Shown here in pieces: positions 1-5,651 of a stretch of DNA of 5,651 nt. The translations under genes and the position numbers were made by a program. Source of the stretch: Desulfitobacterium sp. (GTDB taxonomy: Bacteria; Bacillota; Desulfitobacteriia; Desulfitobacteriales; Desulfitobacteriaceae); assembly GCA_012799495.1 (NCBI GenBank), contig JAAZLD010000026.1:1-5651 (forward strand), written 5' to 3'. Position 1 is the first letter of the stretch; each line of letters starts with the position of its first letter. The notes under the pieces were generated by a model. It was not told the DNA's origin. It saw only the letters and a program-made list of their open reading frames with translations, and did no database searches.

Positions 1-902
1 ATAGCATGAGCTAATTTAGCAGGTTCGGAAGGGGATGTGATCTCGATAGCAGGAAATTCCCAAGGCTCACCACCTAATTCCTCAATGGCCTGGGAAAGAG
101 CACTAGCTTGATGTCTCGCTCTTGTAACAATGATTCTTTGACCATAGAGGGGGCGTTTTTCAAACCATTGGAGCGACTCTCGTAGTCTAACTACTTCCCC
201 TACAATAATAATAGAAGGATTACTAAAGCCTTCTTCCATTACTTTCTGGTAAATATTTTGCAACTCACCAACTAAGACCCGCTGCTCCGGCCGCGTTCCC
301 CACTGGATTATTCCAACTGGGGTGTTGGGAGAACGGCCATGCTCTATAAGCTTTTTGGCGATCATATTTAGATTCTCCATACCCATCAAAAAGACTAAAG
401 TGTCATGGGAAGGTCCTAGGTGCTCCCAGGCTATATCTGAGCTGTTTTTGGTAGGATCTTCATGACCAGTTATTACTGCGAAAGAAGAAGCCAATCCCCT
501 GTGAGTTACAGGGATGCCGGCATAGGCAGGAACAGAAATGGCAGAGGTTACTCCAGGAACCACTTCAAAAGATATTCCTGCTTTCTTAAGTTCTTCAGCT
601 TCTTCCCCTCCTCGCCCAAAAACAAAAGGATCTCCACCTTTCAAGCGAGTAACTATTTTTCCTTCCTTGCCTTTTGTGACTAAAAGAGCATTTATTTCCT
701 CTTGCTTTAAGGTGTGGCGATCCGGTGATTTTCCTACATAAATTAATTCGCATTCAGGTGAAGCTAGCGCTAAAAGACGACTAGATGCCAAGCGATCATA
801 AATAAGTACATCTGCCTTTGCTATACATTCTGCACCTTTAACTGTAATGAGCTTGGGATCTCCTGGTCCTGCACCAACAAGATATACATATCCTTTACTC
901 AA
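1..902 (-). CDS. cobA-hemD: Uroporphyrinogen-III C-methyltransferase / uroporphyrinogen-III synthase fusion (CobA-HemD), 3' end cut by window
   Basis: This is a bifunctional cytoplasmic enzyme. The HemD part cyclises hydroxymethylbilane to uroporphyrinogen III, and the CobA part uses two S-adenosylmethionines to make precorrin-2. I read 300 codons without a stop before the window edge. The CobA/SUMT domain spans about residues 3-245: VGAGPGDP at 9-16, KGGDPFVFGRGGEE at 88-101, VVPGVTSA at 114-121, PAYAGIPVTHRGLASS at 125-140, TGHED at 145-149, TPVGIIQWGTRPEQR at 194-208 and NPSIIIVGEVV at 228-238. A HemD domain then begins near residue 254 (GQRIIVTRARHQASAL, PAIEI), of which only about 47 residues are visible; the rest lies beyond position 1. 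The start is TTG at 902-900: it puts the family's N-terminal glycine loop in the right place and has an SD-like GGAG upstream. It follows hemC by 33 bp and is surely co-transcribed. The CobA identification is near certain and the fusion is very likely, since the frame continues unbroken. Confidence 0.95.
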   Translation of the reverse strand, partial: MSKGYVYLVGAGPGDPKLITVKGAECIAKADVLIYDRLASSRLLALASPECELIYVGKSPDRHTLKQEEINALLVTKGKEGKIVTRLKGGDPFVFGRGGEEAEELKKAGISFEVVPGVTSAISVPAYAGIPVTHRGLASSFAVITGHEDPTKNSSDIAWEHLGPSHDTLVFLMGMENLNMIAKKLIEHGRSPNTPVGIIQWGTRPEQRVLVGELQNIYQKVMEEGFSNPSIIIVGEVVRLRESLQWFEKRPLYGQRIIVTRARHQASALSQAIEELGGEPWEFPAIEITSPSEPAKLAHA

Positions 903-911
903 AATAAGACA

Positions 912-915
912 CTCC
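912..915 (-). promoter_or_regulatory. Ribosome binding site deciding the TTG start of cobA-hemD
   Basis: The minus strand reads GGAG followed by nine bases and then TTG at 902-900. No in-frame ATG or GTG lies between this site and the conserved VGAGPGDP loop, so the site supports TTG initiation. It sits in the 33-bp gap after hemC. Confidence 0.65.
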
Positions 916-935
916 GTTTCTCTTATGCTGGAATT

Positions 936-1862
936 TTAGGAGCTGGTACTATTTCTAATCTCCTCTAAAATTTCTTGGGCTCCTTGCTGGATTAGTTCCT
1001 CGGCAACCTGTCGACCTAATTTCACTGGTTCTTCCCCTAGACCTGAGGCTCTAATTACTTTTTGACCATCTAAGGAAGCAACTAAGCCGGTAAGTCTAAT
1101 TTCTTTACCTTCTACTACACCTAAGGCTCCAATAGGTATTTGACATCCCCCTTCTAAGGAATGCAAAAGAGATCTTTCAGCCCGTACTGCTAGTTCTGTA
1201 TCGTTATGATTTAATACACTTAATAAATCTCGTATATCTGAGCGGCGAGAAGAAATTTCGATAGCGATGGCTCCTTGACCTACTGCCGAAACCATGGTTT
1301 CTTGAGGAAGATACTCTGTGATCCTCTCTTCCCATCCCATTCGCTTTACTCCTGCTGCTGCCAGGATAATTCCCGCCATTGAGGATTCTTCCAGCTTCCT
1401 CCACCGGGTTTGCAGATTCCCGCGAATATCCGCAAGTACCAAATCTCCACGGAAATTCATAAGCTGTGCTTTTCTGCGCAGGCTGCTGGTACCAATAATG
1501 GAACCAGAGGGTAAATCTGCCAGGGTTTGCTCACTTTTGCCGAGGAATACATCCCTTGGATCTTCTCTTTCACAAAAAGCCCCTATTTCTAAACCTTCTG
1601 GTAAAGTTGTGGGAAGGTCTTTACAACTATGAACGGCGCAATCTATTTCATCTCTTAATAGTCCATGTTCCAGTTCTTTTGTAAAAAGTCCTTTATCCCC
1701 TATTTTGGCCAAAGGAACATCTAAAATTTTGTCCCCCTTTGTTTTCATGGGGACTAAGACAAATTTCTTATGAGGATAAAATTCTTCCAACCTACTCTTT
1801 ACCCACTGGGCTTGCCATAGAGCAAGCTGACTTTCACGAGTTCCAATACGTATTGTTTCCAT
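936..1862 (-). CDS. hemC: Hydroxymethylbilane synthase (porphobilinogen deaminase)
   Basis: This cytoplasmic enzyme polymerises four porphobilinogen units into linear hydroxymethylbilane, the substrate of the HemD domain encoded next. The protein is 308 residues, normal for the family. Visible landmarks are the N-terminal IRIGTRESQLALWQA (4-18), the HSCKDLPT loop (78-85) with catalytic Asp82 (equivalent to Asp84 of the E. coli enzyme), GTSSLRR (124-130), DIRGNLQTR (145-153), and LEGGCQIPIGA (236-246), in which Cys240 is the expected attachment site of the dipyrromethane cofactor. All key residues are intact. The ATG at 1862-1860 is preceded by GGAGGT (1872-1867) four bases upstream, the strongest ribosome binding site in the window. 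The first 29 bp overlap the end of hemA in another frame, which suggests translational coupling. The short tail after residue 300 (ending STSS) is not distinctive. Confidence 0.98.
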   Translation of the reverse strand: METIRIGTRESQLALWQAQWVKSRLEEFYPHKKFVLVPMKTKGDKILDVPLAKIGDKGLFTKELEHGLLRDEIDCAVHSCKDLPTTLPEGLEIGAFCEREDPRDVFLGKSEQTLADLPSGSIIGTSSLRRKAQLMNFRGDLVLADIRGNLQTRWRKLEESSMAGIILAAAGVKRMGWEERITEYLPQETMVSAVGQGAIAIEISSRRSDIRDLLSVLNHNDTELAVRAERSLLHSLEGGCQIPIGALGVVEGKEIRLTGLVASLDGQKVIRASGLGEEPVKLGRQVAEELIQQGAQEILEEIRNSTSS

Positions 1863-3252
1863 TCTTACCTCCGTACCCCTGGATTTGGCCTACGGCCCGT
1901 TTCTCATGGGAATGATGATTGTCAGATAATTTTTGGCTAGGTTCATTCTTCGTGGAATTATGGAATCCAGTGTTAAGGGAGTCTTCCGGGACATCCAAAT
2001 CAAAAAGCTTTTGTAAAATTTCCGTATAGAGGTGTCCTTGGTTTGTATTTGCTACCTCTTTTAAATTGGCGATTGGAGAATGTAGAAAATTGCTAATGAT
2101 GGAATTAGCCATAGTCCTTATAACCTTTTCCTCTTTAGGCCCCAGTGGTCCAAGTTTCCTTAAGGCATTCTGGAGCATTTCATCCCTGATCTTTTCTCCT
2201 TTTTGCTTCAAGGCAATAATGGTGGGAACTGCATAAAGAGAGTTATGCCATTTCATAAAGCGTTCCATTTCCTCTTGAAGTATTTCTTCTCCCTGCACAG
2301 CAGCTAAGGTACGAGCTTTTTTATGAGCATCTACCACTCCTTGGAGATCATCAATATCAAAGAGCTTCACACCTTCAATCTCTCCCACATCAGGGTGGAT
2401 ATCCCGTGGGACAGCGATATCGATTAAGAGGAGAGGGCGATAGCTGCGAGCTTCCATGACCCTCTTCATCCGATTAGGTTTAAGAACAAAATGTGTAGCC
2501 GCTGTAGCAGCTATTACGATATCTCCTTCCATTAAGCCTGACTCAAGTTTACTATAAGGTATAGCCTTTCCCCCAAATTCACAGGCCAAGGCTTGAGCCC
2601 GGTCATAGGAGCGATTAGATACCATTACTGCTGAAGCCCCATTTGCTACTAAATGCCTGGCAGTTGAGGCACTCATTTCCCCAGCCCCCAGAATCAAGAT
2701 ACTTTTACCGGTGATATCTTTGAAAGTTTGTTTTGCTAATTCCACTGCTGTGTAGGAAACTGAAGTAGGATGCTGATCAATTAAAGTCTCTGTCCGTACT
2801 CTTTTTCCCACAGCTAAAGCATTCTGAAAGATAACATTCAGAACTTTATTTGTGGTTTTTGATTGGGTTGCCTTTTCGTAAGCATCAGCAACTTGACCCA
2901 AAATCTCCGTCTCCCCTAAGACCATTGAGTCTAACCCGGAAACCACTCGATAAAGATGCCGTACGGCATCGTAAAGTGTATGGACATAAAGGTATTTATT
3001 GATTTCTTGCTCTGGGAGTTCACTATGGCGGGCTAAAAGACTCTTAATAGCAGCTATTCCCCCCTCATACTCCCTAGTTGATGCATAAATTTCTAAACGG
3101 TTGCACGTGCTTAAAAGCACAGCCCCCTGTATAGCGGTAATTTCACTTAATTCTTTAAGGGCGTTACTGATGCTTGAAGGGTGAAAGCTCACTTTCTCCC
3201 GTATTTCCACAGGAGCCGTGACATGGTTTAAGCCAATAATGATCGGAAACAC
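1834..3252 (-). CDS. hemA: Glutamyl-tRNA reductase
   Basis: This NADPH-dependent enzyme reduces glutamyl-tRNA(Glu) to glutamate-1-semialdehyde, the first committed step of C5-pathway tetrapyrrole synthesis and usually the control point. The 472-residue protein has the catalytic domain with STCNRLEIY (48-56; Cys50 is the predicted thioester nucleophile), the SGLDSMVLGETEILGQV signature (105-121), the NADPH-binding Rossmann segment with LGAGEM (188-193) and SNR (212-214), and IDIAVPRDI (277-285). A helical dimerisation region follows to about residue 422. Residues 424-472 form an extra hydrophilic tail rich in Asn, Ser, His and Lys, longer than usual: many homologues end near 420-455 residues. 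The start is GTG at 3252-3250; the upstream ATG at 3260 is in the frame of the preceding gene. The 5' end overlaps the siroheme gene by 25 bp and the 3' end overlaps hemC by 29 bp. Confidence 0.97.
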   Translation of the reverse strand: MFPIIIGLNHVTAPVEIREKVSFHPSSISNALKELSEITAIQGAVLLSTCNRLEIYASTREYEGGIAAIKSLLARHSELPEQEINKYLYVHTLYDAVRHLYRVVSGLDSMVLGETEILGQVADAYEKATQSKTTNKVLNVIFQNALAVGKRVRTETLIDQHPTSVSYTAVELAKQTFKDITGKSILILGAGEMSASTARHLVANGASAVMVSNRSYDRAQALACEFGGKAIPYSKLESGLMEGDIVIAATAATHFVLKPNRMKRVMEARSYRPLLLIDIAVPRDIHPDVGEIEGVKLFDIDDLQGVVDAHKKARTLAAVQGEEILQEEMERFMKWHNSLYAVPTIIALKQKGEKIRDEMLQNALRKLGPLGPKEEKVIRTMANSIISNFLHSPIANLKEVANTNQGHLYTEILQKLFDLDVPEDSLNTGFHNSTKNEPSQKLSDNHHSHEKRAVGQIQGYGGKNGNNTYWNS

Positions 3253-3866
3253 TTCGTCATTACTCCTTTCGCCTCGTCAAGTTGATTATTTTTAATAAGT
3301 TCTAGGACTTCTCCATCAGTAACCCTCTCCCAAAACTTCTCTTTTTGCTCATTTGTCATTTTTTCTTTTACTTCTTTACGCCAGCTTTTTAGTAAGGCAA
3401 GGTACTCTTTATATTCTTCCCCAAACTCTGCTTCTAGTTTCTTCCTAATTTGTTTGGCCACAAAAGGACTACTACCAGAAGTAGAGACTGCTATTTTCAA
3501 GTCACCTTGACTCATAATTGAAGGTAAGATAAAAGTACATTTTTCAGGGTCATCCACTACATTCACCAAGCGGCAGGCCTCAGCGGCATCCTCGGCCACC
3601 CTTTGATTTAATTCCTCTATTTCTGTGCAGGAGAAAATTATGATGGCATCTTGGATGTCATCACTAGAATACTTTTTCTCCTGCCATATACAGTTAGAAT
3701 CATCTACTAACTTTTTTAATTCCGGAAGTATTTTAGGAGAGACTATCCTCACCAATGCTCCATGTTCTATTAAGGTTTTTACCTTCCGTAGAGCAACCTT
3801 TCCTCCCCCTACCACTAAAACAGGTTTGTTCTCTAAGTTCACGTAAATAGGGTAGTAACGTGACAC
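3228..3866 (-). CDS. Precorrin-2 dehydrogenase / sirohydrochlorin ferrochelatase family protein (Met8/CysG N-terminal type)
   Basis: Members oxidise precorrin-2 to sirohydrochlorin with NAD+, and some also insert iron to form siroheme. The 212-residue protein matches the stand-alone form, without the methyltransferase half found in E. coli CysG; here that activity is encoded in the CobA-HemD fusion downstream. It has an N-terminal Rossmann segment, VLVVGGGKVALRK (16-28), then NVVDDP (102-107), whose Asp105 matches the catalytic Asp104 of CysG. STSGSSP (128-134) corresponds to the Ser128 loop of CysG, followed by a helical C-terminal region. Whether it also chelates iron cannot be read from sequence. 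It starts at GTG 3866-3864 with AGGGGG eight bases upstream. It heads the tightly packed tetrapyrrole block after a 151-bp spacer and overlaps hemA by 25 bp. Likely names in other genomes are cysG, sirC, ylnF or hemX-like labels, so no symbol is assigned. Confidence 0.93.
   Translation of the reverse strand: MSRYYPIYVNLENKPVLVVGGGKVALRKVKTLIEHGALVRIVSPKILPELKKLVDDSNCIWQEKKYSSDDIQDAIIIFSCTEIEELNQRVAEDAAEACRLVNVVDDPEKCTFILPSIMSQGDLKIAVSTSGSSPFVAKQIRKKLEAEFGEEYKEYLALLKSWRKEVKEKMTNEQKEKFWERVTDGEVLELIKNNQLDEAKGVMTKCFRSLLA
3263..3270 (-). promoter_or_regulatory. Ribosome binding site deciding the GTG start of hemA
   Basis: The minus strand reads GAAAGGAG followed by ten bases and then GTG at 3252-3250. 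The site lies inside the last codons of the upstream siroheme gene. It supports the GTG start, which gives the expected N-terminus (MFPIIIGLNHVTAPVEIREK). Confidence 0.7.
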
Positions 3867-3874
3867 AAATCAGT

Positions 3875-3880
3875 CCCCCT
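3875..3880 (-). promoter_or_regulatory. Ribosome binding site for the GTG start of the siroheme gene
   Basis: AGGGGG on the minus strand lies eight bases before GTG 3866-3864. It is one mismatch from AGGAGG. The same AGGGGG variant serves the GTG start of ccsB. Confidence 0.6.
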
Positions 3881-3904
3881 AACTGCTGTAATTCTCTATG
3901 CTCT

Positions 3905-3933
3905 AATATACACTGAAATTCGGTATAACTAAA
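3905..3933 (-). promoter_or_regulatory. Candidate sigma-A-type promoter for the siroheme/heme gene block
   Basis: On the minus strand, TTTAGT (3933-3928) is followed by a 17-bp spacer and TATATT (3910-3905), with TG directly before the -10 hexamer. The -10 matches the consensus at 5 of 6 positions and the -35 at only 3 of 6, so the call is weak. It would give a 5' leader of about 30 bases before the GTG start at 3866 and would let the tetrapyrrole genes be expressed apart from resB-ccsB. Its position just downstream of two palindromes is what makes it plausible. Confidence 0.3.
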
Positions 3934-3943
3934 CTTTAAAGTT
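3932..3943. repeat. 12-bp perfect palindrome
   Basis: AACTTTAAAGTT is fully self-complementary. It overlaps the first two bases of the candidate -35 box and directly abuts the next inverted repeat. A symmetric site here is what a dimeric DNA-binding regulator would need, but AT-rich 12-mers of this kind can occur by chance. I do not recognise it as the box of a known regulator. Confidence 0.5.
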
Positions 3944-3959
3944 CTTATGGGGACATAAG
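3944..3959. repeat. Perfect inverted repeat, 6-bp arms and 4-bp centre
   Basis: On the plus strand CTTATG, GGGA, CATAAG form an exact inverted repeat that starts at the base after the neighbouring palindrome ends. In RNA it would be a short six-pair stem. There is no T-run on either side, so it does not look like a terminator. An operator half-site pair is a more natural reading, though unproven. Confidence 0.5.
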
Positions 3960-3971
3960 GTGATTCTATGA

Positions 3972-4016
3972 CAAGGTTTATACAAGATTTATCCAAGATT
4001 TATGGCAAGATTATAG
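3972..4016. repeat. Four tandem 11-12-bp direct repeats after the ccsB stop codon
   Basis: On the plus strand the units are CAAGGTTTATA (3972), CAAGATTTATC (3983), CAAGATTTATGG (3994) and CAAGATTATAG (4006). The shared core is CAAGATTTAT; unit 1 differs by one substitution and unit 4 lacks one T. The array begins one base beyond the TAA of ccsB and is entirely non-coding. A period of 11 bp places successive cores on nearly the same face of the helix, as in arrays bound by response regulators. Slippage-derived repeats with no function are the alternative. Confidence 0.8.
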
Positions 4017-4017
4017 T

Positions 4018-4875
4018 TTAGGCGTAAGAGTGGAGGCCAGGCAAGAAGTAGTTAACACCAAAGAAAGTAAAGAGAACTGCTAAAAAGCCAATAATGGCCA
4101 TCCAGGCTGCCCTCTTACCCTTCCATCCATACATAAGCCTAGCATGCAAATAAGCTGCATAAATAAGCCAGGTAATAAGAGACCAGGTTTCTTTAGGGTC
4201 CCATGACCAATAGGTTCCCCAAGCATAGTTGGCCCAGATTGCCCCGGTAATAATACAGAGAGTTAGCATTGGAAAAGCAAAGCCAATCATTTTATAAGCA
4301 ATATCATCGAGAGTATTTTCCTCAGGTAATCGATCTAGCCAGCTAGATTGATCAGCCTTAAGAGCACTTGCTTTATGACGAATCTTAATTAAGTACATAA
4401 TTCCTAAACCAAAGGCCACAGCAAATCCACCATAAGCAACCATGGCCGTCAAGACATGGAATGTAAGCCATTGACTCTTAAGGGCTGGTGGAATAGCACC
4501 GGCAACCCTTTCTGCCGGACCCATCTTCATAATAATAAAGGTTAATAAGAGAAATGGTATAGGCATGACGAAGCTACCCAAAGCTTTCACTTTGTAGCGG
4601 AATTCGGCAAAAAGATAAAGAATAACTATACCCCAGCAAAAAGTAAGGATAAATTCATAGCCATTAGTTAGAGGAGGTCTTTGAGTAATTACCCAACGTA
4701 ATACTATAGCTACAGTATTCGCAAAAAACCCACCTATAGCGGCAAAAGTAGCTATATGACCAACTAAATCTTTTTTAAAAATAAGCCAAACCCAATTTAG
4801 TAAGGCACTACCGAAATAAGCTCCTACCATAATATAAAACAATATGACTTCCCATTCTTGCAAAGAGATATTCAC
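4018..4875 (-). CDS. ccsB: Cytochrome c biogenesis protein CcsB (CcsA/ResC family heme handler)
   Basis: This is the polytopic membrane subunit of the System II cytochrome c synthase. With ResB it carries heme to the outer face of the membrane and presents it for attachment to CXXCH motifs. The 285-residue protein has about eight hydrophobic segments (roughly 9-32, 43-62, 73-90, 99-117, 137-163, 195-216, 231-247, 258-276). The tryptophan-rich WWD heme-binding motif is present as WGTYWSWDPKETW (219-231). His140, His244 and His282 match in position and spacing the three functional histidines known in CcsBA proteins: P-His1, TM-His2 and P-His2. The start is GTG 4875-4873 with AGGGGG eight bases upstream. 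It follows resB by 27 bp, the usual partner arrangement. Naming is inconsistent: the same family is called CcsB, CcsA or ResC. Confidence 0.95.
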   Translation of the reverse strand: MNISLQEWEVILFYIMVGAYFGSALLNWVWLIFKKDLVGHIATFAAIGGFFANTVAIVLRWVITQRPPLTNGYEFILTFCWGIVILYLFAEFRYKVKALGSFVMPIPFLLLTFIIMKMGPAERVAGAIPPALKSQWLTFHVLTAMVAYGGFAVAFGLGIMYLIKIRHKASALKADQSSWLDRLPEENTLDDIAYKMIGFAFPMLTLCIITGAIWANYAWGTYWSWDPKETWSLITWLIYAAYLHARLMYGWKGKRAAWMAIIGFLAVLFTFFGVNYFLPGLHSYA

Positions 4876-4883
4876 TAATGCTT

Positions 4884-4889
4884 CCCCCT
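4884..4889 (-). promoter_or_regulatory. Ribosome binding site for the GTG start of ccsB
   Basis: AGGGGG on the minus strand lies eight bases before GTG 4875-4873, in the 27-bp gap after resB. It supports the GTG start, which places the first membrane helix near residue 9 as expected for the family. Confidence 0.6.
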
Positions 4890-4902
4890 TCTTAGCAGAT
4901 CA

Positions 4903-5651
4903 TCAGGCTTCTAATTCTTTCACGATCTTTTCAAATTCTTCCTTTGCTCCCATATTGAACTTTCCTGAGTAAGCACCTATTGTCAAAGGTCCATCTCCAT
5001 CCATGAACCCTGCAATACGTACTGGACGCCAATAAAATGAAAGTACTAAACCTAATATTAACAATCCACAACCTAACCACACTACCCATACTCCTGGATC
5101 AGCTTTAACTTGTAATCCGGTAAAAGCGGTAGCTCCATCAAAAGTAACGCTATATGTATCTGCAATACTTACAGACTCACCGAGAACTAACTGTCCCATA
5201 TCTATTTGCATATTGTGGTCAAATACTCGATAGAGTATAACAGGCTCTAGGGGGTCTACTTTCATAGCGGCTAGATAAAATATAAGATGAGTGCCAGGAA
5301 AGTTATAATAGCCACCACGATTTTGCAGTGAGACAGGAACTTTTTCTCCATCCATTTCAATAGTAAATTTAGCTCCAGGAGAAAAATTAGATTGGTAAAA
5401 AGTTATTCCTTTATATGTAAGAGGATGATTTACAGATATAGTTTGACGATGAACCTCAGTTCCCCCTTCGAGAATACTAATATCTGTATACCAATTATCC
5501 CTTTCTCCACTTGGCAATATTCGATCTTCCGCACTATTGATCTTAACTAGGAAATTTTCCTTGATTTGACCTTTATACAGTTCTATCTCTTGAATAGGCA
5601 TTACTTGCCCCTCTCCTGCTAACATATACCCTTTAAATCCCCATAAGGAGC
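4903..5651 (-). CDS. resB: Cytochrome c biogenesis protein ResB, C-terminal part (5' end outside window)
   Basis: ResB (also called Ccs1) is the second subunit of the System II cytochrome c synthase and partners the CcsB protein encoded next. Numbered from Met at 5625, the visible part contains WYTDISIL (45-52), the family-typical VNHPLTYKGITFYQSNFSP (65-83), a long extracytoplasmic beta-rich region, then FTGLQVKADPGVWVVWLG (168-185), which leads into the last membrane helix (about 178-198) and a short cytoplasmic tail ending in a charged helix. The frame stays open upstream through eight more codons (reading SLWGFKGY) to the window edge, so the ATG at 5625 is an internal methionine and not the start. 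The N-terminal membrane helices and their conserved histidine lie beyond the window. The stop is TGA at 4905-4903. Confidence 0.93.
   Translation of the reverse strand, partial: SLWGFKGYMLAGEGQVMPIQEIELYKGQIKENFLVKINSAEDRILPSGERDNWYTDISILEGGTEVHRQTISVNHPLTYKGITFYQSNFSPGAKFTIEMDGEKVPVSLQNRGGYYNFPGTHLIFYLAAMKVDPLEPVILYRVFDHNMQIDMGQLVLGESVSIADTYSVTFDGATAFTGLQVKADPGVWVVWLGCGLLILGLVLSFYWRPVRIAGFMDGDGPLTIGAYSGKFNMGAKEEFEKIVKELEA

Noticed and set aside
462..741. Two plus-strand open frames of 67 and 73 codons inside cobA
   Set aside because: Both are antisense to the CobA core motifs and overlap each other in different frames; there is no evidence for either protein.
1204..1404. A 66-codon minus-strand open frame within hemC
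   Set aside because: It is in a different frame from the conserved HemC residues; the Ser/Arg-rich translation is typical of out-of-frame reading.
1318..1632. A 104-codon plus-strand open frame inside hemC
   Set aside because: It is antisense to conserved hemC codons, has no start context and no family resemblance, so it is a shadow frame.
3625..3846. A 73-codon plus-strand open frame inside the siroheme gene
   Set aside because: It is antisense to the Rossmann segment and the catalytic region, and its composition is that of a shadow frame.
3944..3959. Rho-independent terminator between ccsB and the siroheme gene
   Set aside because: The stem is only six pairs with modest GC and there is no T-run after it on either strand, so it does not fit an intrinsic terminator.
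3733..3996. An 87-codon minus-strand open frame spanning the spacer and the 5' part of the siroheme gene
   Set aside because: It lies in a different frame from the strongly supported gene, has no recognisable domain or convincing ribosome binding site, and runs through the repeats and palindromes.
3867..4017. T-box or other riboswitch ahead of the siroheme/heme genes
   Set aside because: The 151-bp spacer shows no specifier stem, T-box sequence, cobalamin-box-like conserved core or terminator/antiterminator pair that I can recognise.
5623..5625. ATG as the true start of resB
   Set aside because: The frame stays open upstream to the window edge, and the family's N-terminal membrane helices are missing from the part after this ATG.

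Overview
The window is a compact stretch of minus-strand genes from what looks like an anaerobic, low-to-moderate GC Firmicute. The best guess is the Peptococcaceae/Desulfitobacteriaceae group (Desulfitobacterium, Desulfosporosinus or Dehalobacter relatives). That guess rests on the C5-pathway HemA, the single-chain CobA-HemD fusion, the System II (ResB/CcsA-type) cytochrome c genes next to siroheme/heme genes, strong purine-rich ribosome binding sites and frequent GTG/TTG starts. It is an inference from gene content; no search was run.

Reading in the direction of transcription (high to low coordinates), the order is: resB (3' part only, 5651-4903), ccsB/ccsA/resC (4875-4018), a 151-bp spacer (4017-3867), a precorrin-2 dehydrogenase/sirohydrochlorin ferrochelatase-type gene (3866-3228), hemA (3252-1834), hemC (1862-936), and a cobA-hemD fusion that runs off the left edge (902-1). 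The last four genes are packed tightly: two pairs overlap by 25 and 29 bp and the last gap is 33 bp. No credible plus-strand gene is present.

The genes form one logical unit. HemA commits glutamyl-tRNA to the tetrapyrrole pathway, HemC makes the linear hydroxymethylbilane, HemD closes it to uroporphyrinogen III, CobA methylates that to precorrin-2, and the Met8/CysG-N-type protein oxidises precorrin-2 to sirohydrochlorin and may insert iron to give siroheme. ResB and CcsB move heme across the membrane and attach it to apocytochromes c. HemB and the late heme steps are not in the window.

The only substantial non-coding DNA is the spacer at 3867-4017. It is the least ordinary part of the window: four tandem 11-12-bp direct repeats begin one base past the ccsB stop codon, and two abutting perfect palindromes sit just upstream of a weak promoter candidate for the siroheme/heme gene block. 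No CRISPR, mobile element, tRNA, rRNA or convincing rho-independent terminator was seen. Overall this is a well-understood biosynthetic locus, with the spacer and the HemA C-terminal tail as the points worth a second look.
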